DNA of 64,000 bases from Glaciimonas sp. PCH181 (GCF_003056055.1 NZ_PYFP01000001.1:806001-870000), one strand, 5' to 3'; shown: positions 52,092 through 63,021, counted from the first letter of the stretch. The notes: generated from the letters alone by a model not told the origin. Made by a program: numbers and translations.

Positions 52092-53360
52092 ATGGTTTCC
52101 TGGCCCACTGCCCGCCCCCCTGTTGTCGCCATCATCGGCGGTGGCCCTGCCGGATTAATGGCAGCCGAAATATTGATTGCCGGTGGTGTTCAGGTCAATG
52201 TTTACGACGCAATGCCATCCGTAGGCCGCAAATTTCTGCTAGCGGGTAAAGGCGGCATGAATATCACGCACTCGGAGCCTTATTCAGACTTTCTGTCGCG
52301 TTATGTAGCACGGGAACAAAATATTACCCCGCTGCTAGAAGCATTTGGCCCAGACGCTTTACGTAATTGGGTCGAATCGCTGGGCGTGTCAACTTTTGTG
52401 GGATCGTCGGGGCGCGTATTTCCTACCGATATGAAAGCTGCGCCGTTATTACGCGCATGGCTACATCGCTTGCGTTTGGCTGGCGTGCAATTTCACATGC
52501 GCCATCGCTGGATCGGCTGGAACGATGATGGCGGACTACGCTTCACTACATCTGATGGCGAACAGTCGGTCATTGCTGATGCAACGATATTGGCACTCGG
52601 CGGCGGTAGTTGGGCACGTTTAGGTTCCGATGGCGCCTGGGTTAAATTGCTGGAACAACGCCGGATTCCTGTGGCGTCTTTAGTGCCATCGAATTGTGGT
52701 TTCAACGTTGCGTTAAGCACGTATTTTCAGGAGCGCTTTGCCGGTCATTATTTAAAATCGATCGCCATCGCGTTGCCGGATCTGGATGACAGTGCCGATA
52801 AAACAAACACGTTCCGTAAACAAGGTGAGTTCGTCATCAGCGCGAATGGCGTTGAGGGGAGCCTTATCTATGCCCTATCGGCAAGATTACGTGATCGAAT
52901 CGCCAGCCATGGCAGTGCGCGTTTGCATCTTGATTTATTACCCGATTGGTCACCGCAACGGGTACTTGCCGAAGTCTCGCATCCTCGTGGCGCGCGGTCA
53001 TGGTCAGGACATTTGCAAAGTCGGCTTGGATTAAAGGGCGTCAAAGTCGGATTACTGCGAGAGTTCGCTTCCGATGATTTTGCTGACCTTGCCAGACTCG
53101 CTATTGCTATTAAAGCGCTCCCGATCACACTGACTTCGGCAAGACCCATCGACGAAGCCATCAGCAGCGCTGGTGGGGTCATGTTCGAAGGACTAGATCA
53201 AAATTTAATGCTGAAAGCAATACCGGGATTTTTTTGCGCGGGGGAAATGCTGGATTGGGAAGCACCTACGGGCGGTTATTTATTGACGGCGTGCTTTGCG
53301 TCAGGACGAAAAGCCGGTTCTGGCGTACTTAAATGGCTAGAAACGCAGCTGGAGCAGTAA
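52092..53360 (+). CDS. YhiN/HI0933-type FAD-dependent oxidoreductase
   Basis: A 422-residue flavoprotein. FAD-binding VVAIIGGGPAGLMAAEIL at the N-terminus; GRKFLLAGKGGMNITHSEP and the C-terminal FCAGEMLDWEAPTGGYLLTA are diagnostic of the HI0933/YhiN family (TIGR03862-like subgroup). The biological reaction is unknown. It precedes mutS by 138 bp. Confidence 0.88.
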   Translation: MVSWPTARPPVVAIIGGGPAGLMAAEILIAGGVQVNVYDAMPSVGRKFLLAGKGGMNITHSEPYSDFLSRYVAREQNITPLLEAFGPDALRNWVESLGVSTFVGSSGRVFPTDMKAAPLLRAWLHRLRLAGVQFHMRHRWIGWNDDGGLRFTTSDGEQSVIADATILALGGGSWARLGSDGAWVKLLEQRRIPVASLVPSNCGFNVALSTYFQERFAGHYLKSIAIALPDLDDSADKTNTFRKQGEFVISANGVEGSLIYALSARLRDRIASHGSARLHLDLLPDWSPQRVLAEVSHPRGARSWSGHLQSRLGLKGVKVGLLREFASDDFADLARLAIAIKALPITLTSARPIDEAISSAGGVMFEGLDQNLMLKAIPGFFCAGEMLDWEAPTGGYLLTACFASGRKAGSGVLKWLETQLEQ

Positions 53361-53498
53361 AGCGTTTAAAATTCAACACCTGCCATCAATGGTAAAAAAT
53401 GGCGTGCCAGAGACTATGGCAATGCATGCGAACAAATTAGTTATAGGTTGAAAGATAAAAATGGTTAATGTAATTAATGACGTGCGAGTGATAAACGG

Positions 53499-56222
53499 AT
53501 GACCGTAGAAAAAGCAAAAATCTCCCCCGGCACAGCGCAATATCTCCGCATCAAGGCAGACCATCCAACAACACTCGTGTTCTTTCGGATGGGGGATTTT
53601 TATGAGTTGTTTTTTGAAGATGCGGAAAAAGCGTCCCGTTTACTAGGCATCACGCTGACTTCTCGCGGTACCTATAACGGTGCGCCGATTAAAATGTGTG
53701 GTGTACCGTTTCATGCTGCAGATCAATATCTGGCCAAATTGGTCAAGATCGGCGAATCGGTGGCATTATGCGAACAAATCGGCGATCCGGCAACTAGCAA
53801 GGGCATCGTAGAACGCAAAGTCGTACGCGTTGTCACGCCGGGAACGCTAACTGACTCCAACTTATTGCCAGAAAAATCTGAGCAGCCGCTATTGGCGCTA
53901 TCGTTCTCGCAGAACAAGCAACGCAAGACTGCCACGGTCGGCCTGGCATGGCTATCGATGGCAAGCGGTGCTTTGAAAATGATGGAATTCAGCGGCGAAA
54001 TCCGAGCGCTGGACGTGCGCCTTAAGCAAGAATTAGAACGCATCGCCGCTGCTGAAATACTGATCGCCGATCTTGCCAGCCCGATCCTGTCTACCGCCCA
54101 CGGACTGACCTTATCTAGCAAGGCGACAACGGTTCCTGAATGGCATTTTGACGTCCCCAACGGTGAAAAGGCCTTGCTCGAACAACTGGCCGTTAGCACT
54201 CTAAGCGGCTTTGGCGCAGAAGGTCTAAGCACCGCTATCGGCGCGGCTGGAGCGTTACTGCGTTATGCACAGTCTACGCAAGGCAAGGGCTTGCAGCATG
54301 TTCGCGCCCTGACAGTCGAAACAGAGAATGAATTCATTGGCTTAGATGCTGCTACGCGTCGCAATCTGGAACTCACCGAAACTATTCGAGGCGAAGATTC
54401 TGCTTCAGGTGCACCGACTTTATTCTCCTTATTAGATCATTGCCGCACCGCGATGGGATCGCGCCTATTAAGGCATTGGCTGCATCACGCTAAACGTGCG
54501 CAATCCGTGGCGCAAGGACGGCATGCCGCTATCGGCGCATTACTGGCTGCGGATGCAGGGGCAGCACTATCGTCAACACTGGCAGCAGTCCCCGACATTG
54601 AGCGCATCACCACCCGCATAGCTCTGCTCTCAGCACGCCCCCGTGATTTGGCCGGTTTGCGCGACGGTTTACAGCAACTGGATGCAGTCCGGGCAGGCAT
54701 TGCACTATGCGGCAGCGATGAAGTTGACGATGACAATACGTCGCTAACTTCGTTGTTAAGTACGCTACAACAGGCATTAGCCACGCCAGTGGAATGCCTG
54801 ACGTTGATGCAGAACGCCATTGCTACCGAACCGGCGACAATGGTCAGAGACGGTGGCGTGATTGCCGACGGCTTCGATGCCGATTTAGATGAATTGCGCG
54901 GTTTATCGCAGAACGCAGGTCAGTTTTTAATCGATCTGGAAACCAGAGAACGCGCACGCACCGGTATTGCCAATCTGCGGGTAGAATATAACAAGGTCCA
55001 CGGCTTTTATATTGAAGTGACGCACGGTCAGACGGATAAAGTCCCTGACGATTATCGCCGTCGCCAGACTCTAAAAAATGCTGAGCGTTACATTACGCCA
55101 GAACTCAAAGCCTTTGAAGACAAGGCCTTGTCAGCGCAAGAACGCGCGTTGATCAGGGAAAAAGTGCTTTACGAACAGTTGTTGCAAGATTTGGCGCCCC
55201 ATATTGGCACGCTGCAAACGATCGCACAGGCGCTGGCACAAATTGACACGCTGGTGGCATTGGCCGACCACGCGTCGCGGCACGACTGGTGCGCACCGCA
55301 GCTGGTGGCAGAACCGGCGATCCAGATTCAGCAAGGTCGACACCCTGTCGTTGAAAAGCAAATTGAACACTTTATCGCCAATGATTGCATGTTGTCGGCA
55401 GAAAATAAATTGCTGCTGATCACTGGTCCGAACATGGGCGGAAAATCAACCTTCATGCGTCAAGTTGCGCTGATCACATTGCTGGCTTACGTGGGCAGCT
55501 ACGTACCGGCCAGCAGTGCAGTAATTGGTCCGATAGATCGTATCTTCACGCGTATCGGCGCTGCCGATGATCTTGCTGGCGGACGTTCTACCTTTATGGT
55601 GGAAATGACCGAATCGGCCGCCATTCTGAATGGGGCTAGTGAAAGTTCACTGGTGCTGATGGACGAAGTCGGCCGTGGCACCTCCACTTTTGATGGCTTG
55701 GCCTTAGCTTGGGCGATTGCCAAGCAATTGATTGAAGTAACGCGCAGCTTTACCTTGTTTGCGACGCACTATTTCGAACTGACGCAATTGCCGGATATCC
55801 ATGCTTCAGCCGCGAATGTCCATCTATCGGCGGTTGAACACAAAGACAGCATTGTGTTTTTACACGCGGTTCAACCCGGCCCGGCATCGCAAAGCTACGG
55901 TTTGCAAGTGGCGCAATTGGCTGGCGTGCCAGCGCCTGTTATCCGTGCTGCACGCAAGCATTTAGCCTTGCTGGAATCGCAATCAGTGCAAGCGACGCCA
56001 CAATTTGACTTGTTTTCGCGCCCTCAGACGGATGATGATTTGGCAGATATTGATGTCGAACTTGCGGAAGATCATCAGACGGAGAACGCATTGGCAACGG
56101 AGTTGCTGGAAGCATTGGCAACGATAGATCCAGACGCCCTGACGCCGCGGGAAGCTTTAGAGCAATTGTACCGGTTGAAGCATTTAAGCAATCCGGATAC
56201 AGCTTTTCAAAAAGTCGCATGA
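53499..56222 (+). CDS. mutS: DNA mismatch repair protein MutS
   Basis: A 907-residue protein with all domains: mismatch-binding [15 protein letters not shown] (Phe-x-Glu) near the N-terminus, connector, lever and clamp, then the ATPase with Walker [10 protein letters not shown], Walker [14 protein letters not shown] and the His in [10 protein letters not shown]. Slightly longer than E. coli MutS (853). It recognises mispaired bases and recruits MutL. The next gene overlaps its stop (ATGA). Confidence 0.97.
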   Translation: MTVEKAKISPGTAQYLRIKADHPTTLVFFRMGDFYELFFEDAEKASRLLGITLTSRGTYNGAPIKMCGVPFHAADQYLAKLVKIGESVALCEQIGDPATSKGIVERKVVRVVTPGTLTDSNLLPEKSEQPLLALSFSQNKQRKTATVGLAWLSMASGALKMMEFSGEIRALDVRLKQELERIAAAEILIADLASPILSTAHGLTLSSKATTVPEWHFDVPNGEKALLEQLAVSTLSGFGAEGLSTAIGAAGALLRYAQSTQGKGLQHVRALTVETENEFIGLDAATRRNLELTETIRGEDSASGAPTLFSLLDHCRTAMGSRLLRHWLHHAKRAQSVAQGRHAAIGALLAADAGAALSSTLAAVPDIERITTRIALLSARPRDLAGLRDGLQQLDAVRAGIALCGSDEVDDDNTSLTSLLSTLQQALATPVECLTLMQNAIATEPATMVRDGGVIADGFDADLDELRGLSQNAGQFLIDLETRERARTGIANLRVEYNKVHGFYIEVTHGQTDKVPDDYRRRQTLKNAERYITPELKAFEDKALSAQERALIREKVLYEQLLQDLAPHIGTLQTIAQALAQIDTLVALADHASRHDWCAPQLVAEPAIQIQQGRHPVVEKQIEHFIANDCMLSAENKLLLITGPNMGGKSTFMRQVALITLLAYVGSYVPASSAVIGPIDRIFTRIGAADDLAGGRSTFMVEMTESAAILNGASESSLVLMDEVGRGTSTFDGLALAWAIAKQLIEVTRSFTLFATHYFELTQLPDIHASAANVHLSAVEHKDSIVFLHAVQPGPASQSYGLQVAQLAGVPAPVIRAARKHLALLESQSVQATPQFDLFSRPQTDDDLADIDVELAEDHQTENALATELLEALATIDPDALTPREALEQLYRLKHLSNPDTAFQKVA

Positions 56223-57226
56223 ATCACCCCTCCTCGTTATTTGTAGACGATAAGTCGCATAAGTTGCGTCAGAAATTGGGACCAATTTACAGACAGATCA
56301 CTGCCGGGACAATAGCCGCTGTGCTGGCACTATTTTTTCTCTCAGCGCCCGCCATTGCTGATGAGCAATCGGATACGAATGTCTTTAGTTTCGGTGTTAT
56401 CGGACATCCGTTCCGCACAGCCTCGGACGACGTCACCCTGCGTACAGCGATCGCACAAACCGACGATGACAATCTGGCTTTCGTCGTCACTAATGGCATC
56501 AAGTCAGAGCAAGAACCTTGTTCCGACAAGATGTACCAGCAACGCAAGGCGTTACTCAATAGTGCCAAAAATGGTTTGATCGTCTCGCTATCTGCCAGCG
56601 ATTGGGTTGCCTGTAAAAACGAAGCTGGGCGCTCAACGTCCTTTGAACGCTTGAATAGGATTCGAGAATTATTTTTTGCTGACGATTTTTCGTTCGGCGA
56701 TACGCGTATCCCAATGAATCGCCAATCGACATCGCCAAAATTTCGTAGCTATGTTGAAAATGCGCGTTGGGAAATCGGTAATGTGATGTTTGCCACGATC
56801 AATTTGCCTTCTCGAAACAACCATTACATGTCCGAAGGTGGCCGAAACAGCGAGTTTGAAGATCGACTAATCGCCAATAAGGAGTGGCTGCAACGTATAT
56901 TTGTGATTGCGTCGCAAAAGAAATCGGATGGGATTGTTTTATTTTGTGACGGAGATCCATTGGCGATACAACATCATCGTATATTCGATTTCAATGTTAA
57001 ACGCGACGGCTTTGTCGAAATGCGCCATGCCATTAATGCGTTGGCATCAAAATTCCACGGAAAGGTATTGCTCATACACGAGCCGCCTACCGACACCGCC
57101 CCCATCCCCGCTGGCATTATCTGGAAAAAAAATCTGGGCGATATGGAGATCGCCACCGCCTGGATCAAAGTAACGGTTGATGAGCGTCATCCGGATTTTT
57201 TTGTGATGGATAAGAAACGAAACTAA
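56219..57226 (+). CDS. Membrane-anchored or secreted protein of unknown function (335 aa)
   Basis: One N-terminal hydrophobic segment ([21 protein letters not shown]) acts as signal or anchor; the rest is a soluble alpha/beta domain with [23 protein letters not shown] and [11 protein letters not shown] calcineurin-like phosphoesterase fold is suggested by layout, but the metal-ligand motifs are not complete. The start overlaps the mutS stop by 4 nt, so it is translated together with mutS. Exact function unknown. Confidence 0.65.
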   Translation: MNHPSSLFVDDKSHKLRQKLGPIYRQITAGTIAAVLALFFLSAPAIADEQSDTNVFSFGVIGHPFRTASDDVTLRTAIAQTDDDNLAFVVTNGIKSEQEPCSDKMYQQRKALLNSAKNGLIVSLSASDWVACKNEAGRSTSFERLNRIRELFFADDFSFGDTRIPMNRQSTSPKFRSYVENARWEIGNVMFATINLPSRNNHYMSEGGRNSEFEDRLIANKEWLQRIFVIASQKKSDGIVLFCDGDPLAIQHHRIFDFNVKRDGFVEMRHAINALASKFHGKVLLIHEPPTDTAPIPAGIIWKKNLGDMEIATAWIKVTVDERHPDFFVMDKKRN

Positions 57227-57303
57227 GAGGACATTATTAATTCGCCTCTGTTTAGATTTAGATCTAAAAATAAATATCGAGCGTCGCAATTCGCTATAGA
57301 TAT

Positions 57304-57350
57304 AAAAAAGCCGTGAACAAAGATTAAAAATCAATGTTCACGGCTTTTTT
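57304..57350. terminator. Bidirectional terminator
   Basis: A 16-bp perfect inverted repeat with A6/T6 ends (57304-57319 with 57335-57350) between the convergent 56219 gene and slyD. Confidence 0.88.
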
Positions 57351-57405
57351 CATCTGTAATCGCCTAAACGACGACAGATGCGATCAATCTATTGCATGTC
57401 GTTAA

Positions 57406-57954
57406 TCAATGCAAAGGATGGCTGCGGAATTCATCTGCAGCATCGTCATCATGATCATCGTGCTCGCCATGGTGATGACCATGGGCACCATGCACGTGTT
57501 GATGAACGACTTCTTCCTCTGTTGCCTCGCGTACTTCGCCGACTGTCAAGTCGAAACGCAGCGCTATACCGGCCAAAGGATGATTGCCATCTAAAACGAC
57601 TTTATCATCAGCGATATCGGTAACCGTAAAAATCAGAGATTGCTCATCATCATCTTCACCGTCTGGCGTGCCTTCAAATTGCATACCAACTTCTAACGGT
57701 GTCGGCAGACGATTGCGCGCCTCGATCTTCACCAGTTTTGAGTCATATTCGCCAAAGGCGTCATCCGGCTCAACTTGTAGCTCGACGTTGTAGCCAACTT
57801 CCTTGCCATCCAGCGCTTCTTCAATTTTTGGCAACGTGCCTTCGTAACCGCCGTGCAAATAAACCATCGGCTCACTACTCTCTTCGATCAAGTTGCCTTG
57901 AGCATCTGACAGTTTGTAGTGGACAGTCACAACCGTATTCTTGGCAATCTTCAT
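57406..57954 (-). CDS. slyD: FKBP-type peptidyl-prolyl isomerase, SlyD-like
   Basis: About 182 residues. An FKBP domain (VTVHYKLSDAQGNLIEES, YLHGGYEGTLPKIEEAL) is interrupted by an IF chaperone loop; NHPLAGIALRFDLTVGEVRE follows and the tail is His-rich (HQHVHGAHGHHHGEHDDHDD), suited to nickel binding. It assists folding and nickel delivery. Start at the ATG 57954 with AAGGA upstream. Confidence 0.93.
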   Translation of the reverse strand: MKIAKNTVVTVHYKLSDAQGNLIEESSEPMVYLHGGYEGTLPKIEEALDGKEVGYNVELQVEPDDAFGEYDSKLVKIEARNRLPTPLEVGMQFEGTPDGEDDDEQSLIFTVTDIADDKVVLDGNHPLAGIALRFDLTVGEVREATEEEVVHQHVHGAHGHHHGEHDDHDDDAADEFRSHPLH

Positions 57955-58118
57955 GATCATTCCTTTCATTTAATGTGCGGACAGATTATACCCGCCGAAT
58001 TCATCAGGTCCGCGGAACCAGAAAAATTTATCCGCAGATAATAAAAATCAGGGCGAATTCCAAGACTTGTGGCGTTAGTGCAGCATGCAAGGATAGTCAA
58101 ACCGATATAATGCGGGCT

Positions 58119-59240
58119 ATGAAAAATTTCACTTTACTGGGCGGCCTGTCGCCTGCGCAATTTTTACGCGATTACTGGCACAAAAAACCCCTGCTGATTC
58201 GGCAGGCGATACCGGGATTTAAGCCCTTATTATCCGCTGATGCGTTGTTCAAAATGGCTGCCCGCGACGACGTTGAGTCACGCCTGATCACCCATTTTAA
58301 GCAAGAATGGAAAGTAGAAAATGGACCAATCGCAACCGTACCGGCTATCAGCAAAAAAGATTGGACGTTATTGGTGCAAGGCGTCAATTTACATGACGAC
58401 ATGGCCGATGCGCTGCTAAGACAGTTTAGCTTCATCCCTGACACCCGGCTGGACGATCTGATGGTCAGTTATGCTACGGACACCGGTGGCGTGGGCCCAC
58501 ACTTTGATTCTTACGATGTGTTTTTGTTGCAAGCGCATGGGCAACGTCGCTGGAAAATCGGCGCAGGGCAAGATTTAACACTGGTACAAGGCAGCGCGCT
58601 AAAAATTCTCAAAAATTTCACGCCAGAGCAAGAGTTCGTACTTGAGCCAGGCGATATGCTTTACCTGCCGCCGCAATACGCTCACGACGGCACTGCCATC
58701 GGTGAATGCATGACCTATTCGATTGGCTTTCGCGCACCAGCATTTCAGGAATTAGGCGAGGCTTTTTTGCAGTTCATGGCAGACTCAATCGATCTTCCCG
58801 GCCGTTACGCCGATGCGGATCTGGCGCCAACCAAACATCCTGCGGAAATTGGGCGGAATATGCTCTCCCAAATATCAGATGCATTGAATAAAGTACGCTT
58901 TACGGACGATGACGTCGCCATTTTTGTTGGTGAATATTTATCAGACCCAAAAGCGACCGTATTTTTTGAGTCGCCTCCGCGGCCCTTAACACTGTCGCGT
59001 TTTACGGCTGCTATCGCCAAGCGTGGTGTCTCACTTTCGCGCAAGACACAAATGCTGTATCGCGGCAAACATCTGTTTATTAATGGTGAGTCATTTGCTG
59101 CGGGGCGTGAGGATAAGGCCTCATTATGCGTATTAGCAGATAATCGCAAATTAGACGGGCAAGCTGCCAGCGTAGTTTCCAAGGACGTGCTGGAGGCGCT
59201 TTATACATGGTACGAAGATGGCTGGATTAATCTCGGTTGA
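58119..59240 (+). CDS. roxA: Ribosomal oxygenase-like cupin (RoxA/YcfD, JmjC-type)
   Basis: About 373 residues. The Fe(II)/2-oxoglutarate cupin shows GVGPHFDSYDVFLLQAHGQR (His and Asp ligands) and LYLPPQYAHDG (second His). E. coli YcfD hydroxylates an arginine of ribosomal protein L16; this one is alike in size and order. Two ATGs are possible (58110 and 58119); 58119 gives the conserved MKNFTLLGGLSP start. A TATAAT at 58106-58111 lies so close that a leaderless transcript is possible. Confidence 0.88.
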   Translation: MKNFTLLGGLSPAQFLRDYWHKKPLLIRQAIPGFKPLLSADALFKMAARDDVESRLITHFKQEWKVENGPIATVPAISKKDWTLLVQGVNLHDDMADALLRQFSFIPDTRLDDLMVSYATDTGGVGPHFDSYDVFLLQAHGQRRWKIGAGQDLTLVQGSALKILKNFTPEQEFVLEPGDMLYLPPQYAHDGTAIGECMTYSIGFRAPAFQELGEAFLQFMADSIDLPGRYADADLAPTKHPAEIGRNMLSQISDALNKVRFTDDDVAIFVGEYLSDPKATVFFESPPRPLTLSRFTAAIAKRGVSLSRKTQMLYRGKHLFINGESFAAGREDKASLCVLADNRKLDGQAASVVSKDVLEALYTWYEDGWINLG

Positions 59241-59581
59241 TTAATCGCTATTAATAAATGACAAACATTAAATGAGATTGATAGAAAGGATTTTTACGTT
59301 TTATAACAACTAAATTGCATTTTTTAGTCCTAAAAAGCGTACATTGGTCTCCTTGCCGAAGAAGAGTTTGATCCTTGTTGCGGCAATACAAATCCTTACT
59401 AAAAAGCAAACCTGCTATGTCATATTAAACAAAATCCGCTATAATTCGCAGCTGGAAAGTTTTTGTTGTATCGCAATGCGCAAATTTAGTGCAAAGCACT
59501 GCGAAAACATCCTGTAGAGCGATAATTACCGGTAATTATTCATCGCAAAAAAAATTTTTGATTACTACTGAAGGAATATCC
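59241..59581. promoter_or_regulatory. Intergenic region with promoter of the lipoprotein gene and a 16S-like 15-mer
   Basis: About 340 bp, no gene. A TATAAT at 59440-59445 with ATGTCA 17 bp before it is a likely promoter for the next gene. At 59361-59375 there is a 15-base identity with the conserved start of 16S rRNA genes. Confidence 0.5.
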
Positions 59582-59854
59582 ATGAAAAAAACACTATTGA
59601 TCGCCTCCCTGTTGGCCCTGACTTTGGCTGCTTGCGGTAAAAAAGACGAAGCGCCTGCTGTTGATACAGCTGCTTCAGTAACAGCTCCTGCACCAGCTGC
59701 TGCTGATGCTGCTGCATCGACAGCTGCTTCTGCTGCTGACGCTGCTGCTTCTTCAGCTGCTGCTGCATCGACAGCTGCTTCTGACGCTGCTGCTGCTGCA
59801 ACAACAGCTACATCGGCTGCTGCTGACGCTGCTGCTCCAGCTGCATCTAAGTAA
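59582..59854 (+). CDS. Small alanine-rich lipoprotein
   Basis: A 90-residue protein from the ATG at 59582 (GAAGG upstream). The signal peptide ends in the lipobox LAAC (MKKTLLIASLLALTLAAC), so the mature Cys is lipidated. The rest is a low-complexity Ala/Ser/Asp/Thr repeat (AAADAAASTAAS, SAADAAASSAAAAS) with few charges. It is followed by a strong terminator, so it is a single unit, perhaps well expressed. Function unknown. Confidence 0.8.
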   Translation: MKKTLLIASLLALTLAACGKKDEAPAVDTAASVTAPAPAAADAAASTAASAADAAASSAAAASTAASDAAAAATTATSAAADAAAPAASK

Positions 59855-59869
59855 TTTTTTGTTGCTAAG

Positions 59870-59899
59870 AAAAAGCCGACCCTCGGGTCGGCTTTTTTT
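59870..59899 (+). terminator. Rho-independent terminator of the lipoprotein gene
   Basis: An 8-bp GC-rich stem (59875-59882 with 59885-59892), preceded by A-run and followed by seven T. Confidence 0.9.
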
Positions 59900-60023
59900 G
59901 CGTCAAAATATAGTCAAAGAACACTTTTCTGTTACATCGAACGCATTTCCAAATGATGATGCACACTCTGCAACCCCATTCAATCATCATCGATAGCCCA
60001 CAACCCTCTTTCGCATGGGCTGA

Positions 60024-60839
60024 TTATATTTCCAGCCAATCAAAGCCATCTTCCTGACAGGCGATTGTTAGCTCGGTATCGTCATTCTTTTTGCTTGCAA
60101 GCAGCGCAGAAAATGCAAGTTCGCGCGTATTGTTACGCAAACTCAAATGCGCTCCTATGATTCTACGTAAGACGGATTGATCTAGCGCTTTTAGAATCTC
60201 GGCAGCGGCTTCATTTGATAGATGCCCATAATCTCCCCCAATTCTTCGCTTAAGCGAAGGTGGATAAGCAGAATCACGCAACATCTGACGATCGTGATTA
60301 CACTCCAATATCAGCGCGTCGCAGCCACTTAAGGTCTGAATGAGATGGTTTGTGGATTTCCCGACATCTGTCAACACGCCGAGCTTCAGTTTGCCATCAC
60401 TGGCAACATATTGAACCGGCTCTCTCGCATCATGCGGAACCGTGAACGGCGTTAGCTCCAGTTCGCCAATAGTCAATTCCTCACCATCTCGGCAAAAATG
60501 TATTTGCACATCATTACAATTCTTGGAGATTTTAGAGGCAGCCTGATAAGTGCCGTACGTAAGCCATACCGGCAAACTATGGCGTCGCGCAAATTTGAAT
60601 ACACCACCGATATGATCCTGATGCTCGTGCGTGACTATAATCGCGGATAAGTCCGACGCGCTGACGCCCAATTTGAGCAAGCGCCTTTCGGTCTCTTTAA
60701 TGCCAAAGCCACAATCCAACATAATGGTGGTTGTGGCTTTGGTTGCGGCAGCAGCGATAGAGGGATTAGCGGAAGCAGTAGAAATTAATAAGGCATTACC
60801 CTCACTACCGCTTCCCAGACTGGCAAATTTCAACGACAT
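60024..60839 (-). CDS. MBL-fold metallohydrolase (YycJ/WalJ-like)
   Basis: A 271-residue metallo-beta-lactamase fold protein. LGSGSEGNALLI at the N-terminus and the zinc motif VTHEHQDHIGG are clear; LILECNHDRQML and DYGHLSNEAA carry later ligands. This matches the YycJ/WalJ group, with possible exonuclease or phosphodiesterase activity. It is the third gene of the dapA-bamC unit. Confidence 0.88.
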   Translation of the reverse strand: MSLKFASLGSGSEGNALLISTASANPSIAAAATKATTTIMLDCGFGIKETERRLLKLGVSASDLSAIIVTHEHQDHIGGVFKFARRHSLPVWLTYGTYQAASKISKNCNDVQIHFCRDGEELTIGELELTPFTVPHDAREPVQYVASDGKLKLGVLTDVGKSTNHLIQTLSGCDALILECNHDRQMLRDSAYPPSLKRRIGGDYGHLSNEAAAEILKALDQSVLRRIIGAHLSLRNNTRELAFSALLASKKNDDTELTIACQEDGFDWLEI

Positions 60840-60905
60840 GACCCTCTGGATATCGCTGCCTCACGAACCATTCGAAAGGCAACGACAAAACGATTACTTG
60901 AACAT

Positions 60906-62084
60906 TTACTTAAGTTGCTCGTTTATCAAAGCGAGGATCTTATCGGCTGCTTGCGAAGTTTCAGGCTGACCTTGATTGTTTTGCACGGCGATCTGACTTG
61001 CTGCACCGGAGCCTTTTACCGCTACACGATAACGCGCTGCAGTTTTGTCGTCTTTTTTGGAACTTGAGAACATTTTTGAGAAGAAACCATCCGATTTCTT
61101 ATTTTTAATGTCCTCACCTTGATCGACATAACGCACAAAATAAACACCTTGCGTACGATCACGGTCTTCCACTGTGAAGCCAACCCGATCAAGCGCCAAA
61201 CCTACACGTCGCCATGCACGATCAAAACTCTCGTCGACTTCAACATAACTAGCCCCAGTACCGGCTGCACCCTTAACCAACTTAGAGCGTGCTTGCAAAG
61301 ATGGTGCGCTAGCGACTGCCGCCTTGGCTTTAACCTGATCTGCGCCCAGACGGGACATCAGGCGAGACAAAAATTCTGCCTCCAATTGTGGGTCTTCTGC
61401 ACGTGCAGTCCAGATACTATTTTCTTTTGATGAGCCGGTCAGGACTTCTTCCGCGCCACGATGACTAATATAGACTTCAGTCGTGCCATTTGGACCACGC
61501 TCAAGGCGTGTACGGAACTTGTCGCGCTCGCCCGTTGAGTAAAGTGAATCGAAGACTTTGCCCAGCGTGTTTCGGAGAAAATCTTGCGGAATCTTTGCAC
61601 GATTTTCAGCCCAATCCGTTTCCATTACACCTGTATCAGCATTTTCGACATTGATCAGGAAACCTGAATCTTGCCAAAAATCTTTAATCTTTGGCCACAA
61701 CGATTCAGGCGTCGCCTGAATCACCAACCAACGCTGCGAGCCATCACGTTCGATGTGCATGTCAGGAGCACCGTTAGGCGCCACGACGGACTCGCCAGTA
61801 GCAGGCTTCAAACCTTGTTGAAGGTTATAACCAGACGCTGTCGCTGTACCTTGATTTGACTCAGGAATAGCGTAACGATTTTCGCGTTGCAATTGCGTAA
61901 GATCAGGTGGAATATCCAGTTTTGGCGTCTTGACCTTATCGGCGCTTTTGTAATCGATACGATCCGGTTCCAGCATCGAATTGAGAGAGCTGCAACCTGC
62001 CAGGCTCGTCAATGCCAGTGTGAAAATAAGATTACGTTGGATAAGACTGCGTGAAGCTGAAGGAATGTTCTTGCGAATAGTCAT
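60906..62084 (-). CDS. bamC: Outer membrane protein assembly factor BamC
   Basis: A 392-residue lipoprotein with lipobox SLAGC, then the unstructured SSLNSMLEPDRIDYKSADKV segment typical of BamC, followed by two helix-grip domains (DGSQRWLVIQATPESLWPKI, ERGPNGTTEVYISHRGAEEV). It is part of the Bam complex that inserts beta-barrel proteins. It follows dapA by 58 bp, the usual order in proteobacteria. Confidence 0.93.
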   Translation of the reverse strand: MTIRKNIPSASRSLIQRNLIFTLALTSLAGCSSLNSMLEPDRIDYKSADKVKTPKLDIPPDLTQLQRENRYAIPESNQGTATASGYNLQQGLKPATGESVVAPNGAPDMHIERDGSQRWLVIQATPESLWPKIKDFWQDSGFLINVENADTGVMETDWAENRAKIPQDFLRNTLGKVFDSLYSTGERDKFRTRLERGPNGTTEVYISHRGAEEVLTGSSKENSIWTARAEDPQLEAEFLSRLMSRLGADQVKAKAAVASAPSLQARSKLVKGAAGTGASYVEVDESFDRAWRRVGLALDRVGFTVEDRDRTQGVYFVRYVDQGEDIKNKKSDGFFSKMFSSSKKDDKTAARYRVAVKGSGAASQIAVQNNQGQPETSQAADKILALINEQLK

Positions 62085-62142
62085 GTGAATACAGAATGAA
62101 TGGAACGAAAAAAATTCTTGAGAAAACGCCTGTTAGCGCAGC

Positions 62143-63021
62143 TTATTTTAGTACACCGGATTCACGCAATGCCGCACGAACCGGGACGTGACATGCGGGC
62201 GACAATGCCACTAAAGGCAAACGAAGTCCGGACGGCATCATGCCCATTTCAAACAATGCCCATTTTGCCGGAACCGGATTCGGTTCAATAAACAATTGAA
62301 TGTGCAGTGGCAGTAATTTATTGTTAATTCTGATGGCTTCGGCGACATCGCCCTTAATAGCAGCCATACAAAGTAAATGCATATCCCGTGGTGCAACGTT
62401 GGCAGTGACTGAAATATTGCCTTTACCACCACAAAGCATCAACGCCATCGCGGTCGGATCGTCACCGGAATACACAGCAAAATCGGCCGGAGCCAAACGC
62501 AGCAAATCTGTCACACGTGCGATATTGCCGGTGGCATCCTTGACACCAACAATTCCCGGAATCTGTGCCAGACGTAAAATCGTTTCGTTACTCATGTCAG
62601 CAACCGTACGACCTGGTACGTTATACAAAATCACTGGCAAATCAACCGACTCTGCAATCTTCTTAAAGTGCTGATACATGCCTTCTTGCGTAGGCTTATT
62701 GTAATAAGGCACGACTTGCAACGAGGCGTCAGCACCGACCTCTTTGGCATAACGGGTTAAATTGATCGCCTCAGCGGTTGAATTCCCGCCAGTACCGGCA
62801 ATGATCGGTATCCGCTTTGCAGTATGCTCAACGGTAACTTTGATCAATTCACAATGCTCTGCTACCGAAACTGTCGGCGATTCGCCTGAAGTACCGACGA
62901 TGACAATCGCATCAGTACCTTCGGCAATATGCCAATCAATCAGTTTACGTAGGCCCGGCAAATCAAGGCTGCCGTCCGCATGCATGGGAGTAACGATTGC
63001 AACGATGCTACCTTGGATCAT
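62143..63021 (-). CDS. dapA: 4-hydroxy-tetrahydrodipicolinate synthase
   Basis: A 292-residue class I aldolase. The start [20 protein letters not shown] (ATG 63021) is typical; [32 protein letters not shown] and the Schiff-base lysine in GVKDATGNI are present. It condenses pyruvate with aspartate semialdehyde in lysine and peptidoglycan precursor synthesis. An upstream in-frame ATG at 63093 is rejected. Confidence 0.96.
   Translation of the reverse strand: MIQGSIVAIVTPMHADGSLDLPGLRKLIDWHIAEGTDAIVIVGTSGESPTVSVAEHCELIKVTVEHTAKRIPIIAGTGGNSTAEAINLTRYAKEVGADASLQVVPYYNKPTQEGMYQHFKKIAESVDLPVILYNVPGRTVADMSNETILRLAQIPGIVGVKDATGNIARVTDLLRLAPADFAVYSGDDPTAMALMLCGGKGNISVTANVAPRDMHLLCMAAIKGDVAEAIRINNKLLPLHIQLFIEPNPVPAKWALFEMGMMPSGLRLPLVALSPACHVPVRAALRESGVLK

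Noticed and set aside
59565..59804. Gln-rich minus-strand frame (79 aa)
   Set aside because: It is the antisense of the GCTGCTG repeats in the lipoprotein gene; poly-Gln is a by-product.
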